A stretch of 64,000 nucleotides of DNA from Chloroflexota bacterium (GTDB lineage Bacteria; Chloroflexota; Anaerolineae; Aggregatilineales; Phototrophicaceae), in contig JAPPMO010000026.1 in the NCBI GenBank assembly GCA_028873975.1, positions 1 through 64,000 on the forward strand. The letters run 5' to 3'. The notes under the pieces were generated by a model. The model was not told where the DNA came from, made no database searches, and worked only from the letters and a program-made list of their open reading frames with translations. Made by a program: the position numbers and the translations under genes. The stretch's first letter is position 1, and each line of letters starts with the position of its first letter. This document shows, in pieces, positions 63,854 to 64,000 of this stretch.

Positions 63854-64000
63854 GGGACGCGTTCCTCTCCTGGAGTCGATTCAGCAGATAACGGGCCTCT
63901 TGGAGGAAGTCCGGAGCGCTCTCAAACACCTCCTGCGCCTTCTCTTCGTTGTAGGTGTGACTGGTGGCGCCGCGGTTCCTGCGAAACTCACGCCACTCCG
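63846..64000 (-). CDS. HEPN-domain protein, partial (cut by window edge)
   Basis: The last 51 codons of a HEPN protein of the HI0074/substrate-binding type. The visible part reads EWREFRRNRGATSHTYNEEK, then AQEVFESAPDFLQEARYLLN. RNRGATSH fits the R-x(4-6)-H RNase motif of active HEPN toxins, and HTYNE.KA is typical of the nucleotidyltransferase-associated group. The stop (TAG, 63846-63848) overlaps the TTG start of the MNT-HsdS fusion, so toxin-like and antitoxin-like parts are translationally coupled. The start lies beyond the window. Confidence 0.85.
   Translation of the reverse strand, partial: EWREFRRNRGATSHTYNEEKAQEVFESAPDFLQEARYLLNRLQERNASLD

Overview
The window is a GC-rich (by eye about 57-60%) bacterial chromosome segment with dense, short-spaced genes. 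No rRNA, tRNA or CRISPR array was recognised. The gene set resembles a free-living heterotroph and would fit Chloroflexota (Anaerolineae/Caldilinea-like): class-2 TrpB, paired Flp pilins, long two-block FtsX permeases, LysM lipoprotein, and sulfatase next to phytanoyl-CoA-dioxygenase. That placement is inference; no marker gene fixes it.

Layout. 1-3.6 kb: three tandem paralogous SnoaL/NTF2-like genes behind a LacI-type palindrome. 3.6-9.4 kb: RmlC-like epimerase, EcsC-like protein, small membrane protein plus GT4 glycosyltransferase, methyltransferase, sulfatase and PhyH dioxygenase. 9.6-15.3 kb: two small membrane proteins, cobalamin-dependent methionine synthase, and a DNA methyltransferase overlapped by what looks like the tail of a lost restriction endonuclease. 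15.5-23.5 kb: MFS exporter, DM13 and TPR proteins, TrpB2, LysM lipoprotein, M42 peptidase. 23.6-33.3 kb: two Flp pilins with their own promoters, an FtsX-type permease, a C26 amidohydrolase, and two giant GT-C-like membrane proteins in tandem. 33.5-48.5 kb: nitroreductase, TSUP transporter, two tandem PLP decarboxylases, CPA2 antiporter with RCK domains, a metal-type flavoprotein behind a consensus promoter with a palindromic operator, DinB, a second C26 enzyme, an epimerase, a LuxR regulator, CFA synthase and a PHP phosphatase. 49.3-57.1 kb: a carbohydrate uptake and catabolism block (M29 peptidase, Tat-exported binding protein, two permeases, Gfo/Idh dehydrogenase, FGGY kinase). 57.2-64 kb: a type I restriction island.

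The most interesting part is the right end. In transcription order (minus strand) it encodes a HEPN protein (cut by the window edge, RNase motif present), a protein that fuses a complete MNT nucleotidyltransferase domain to a two-TRD HsdS specificity subunit, an OLD-like AAA ATPase with a TOPRIM-like half, and HsdR. Genes overlap or lie within 18 bp, so this looks like one operon that joins a HEPN/MNT toxin-antitoxin pair to a type I restriction system. hsdM is not in the window.

The second notable element is a family of about 245-255 bp non-autonomous insertion elements (three copies) with 17-bp terminal inverted repeats. Two copies are flanked by perfect 12-bp target duplications, direct proof of transposition. 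A shorter palindromic GC-rich repeat also occurs twice between genes.
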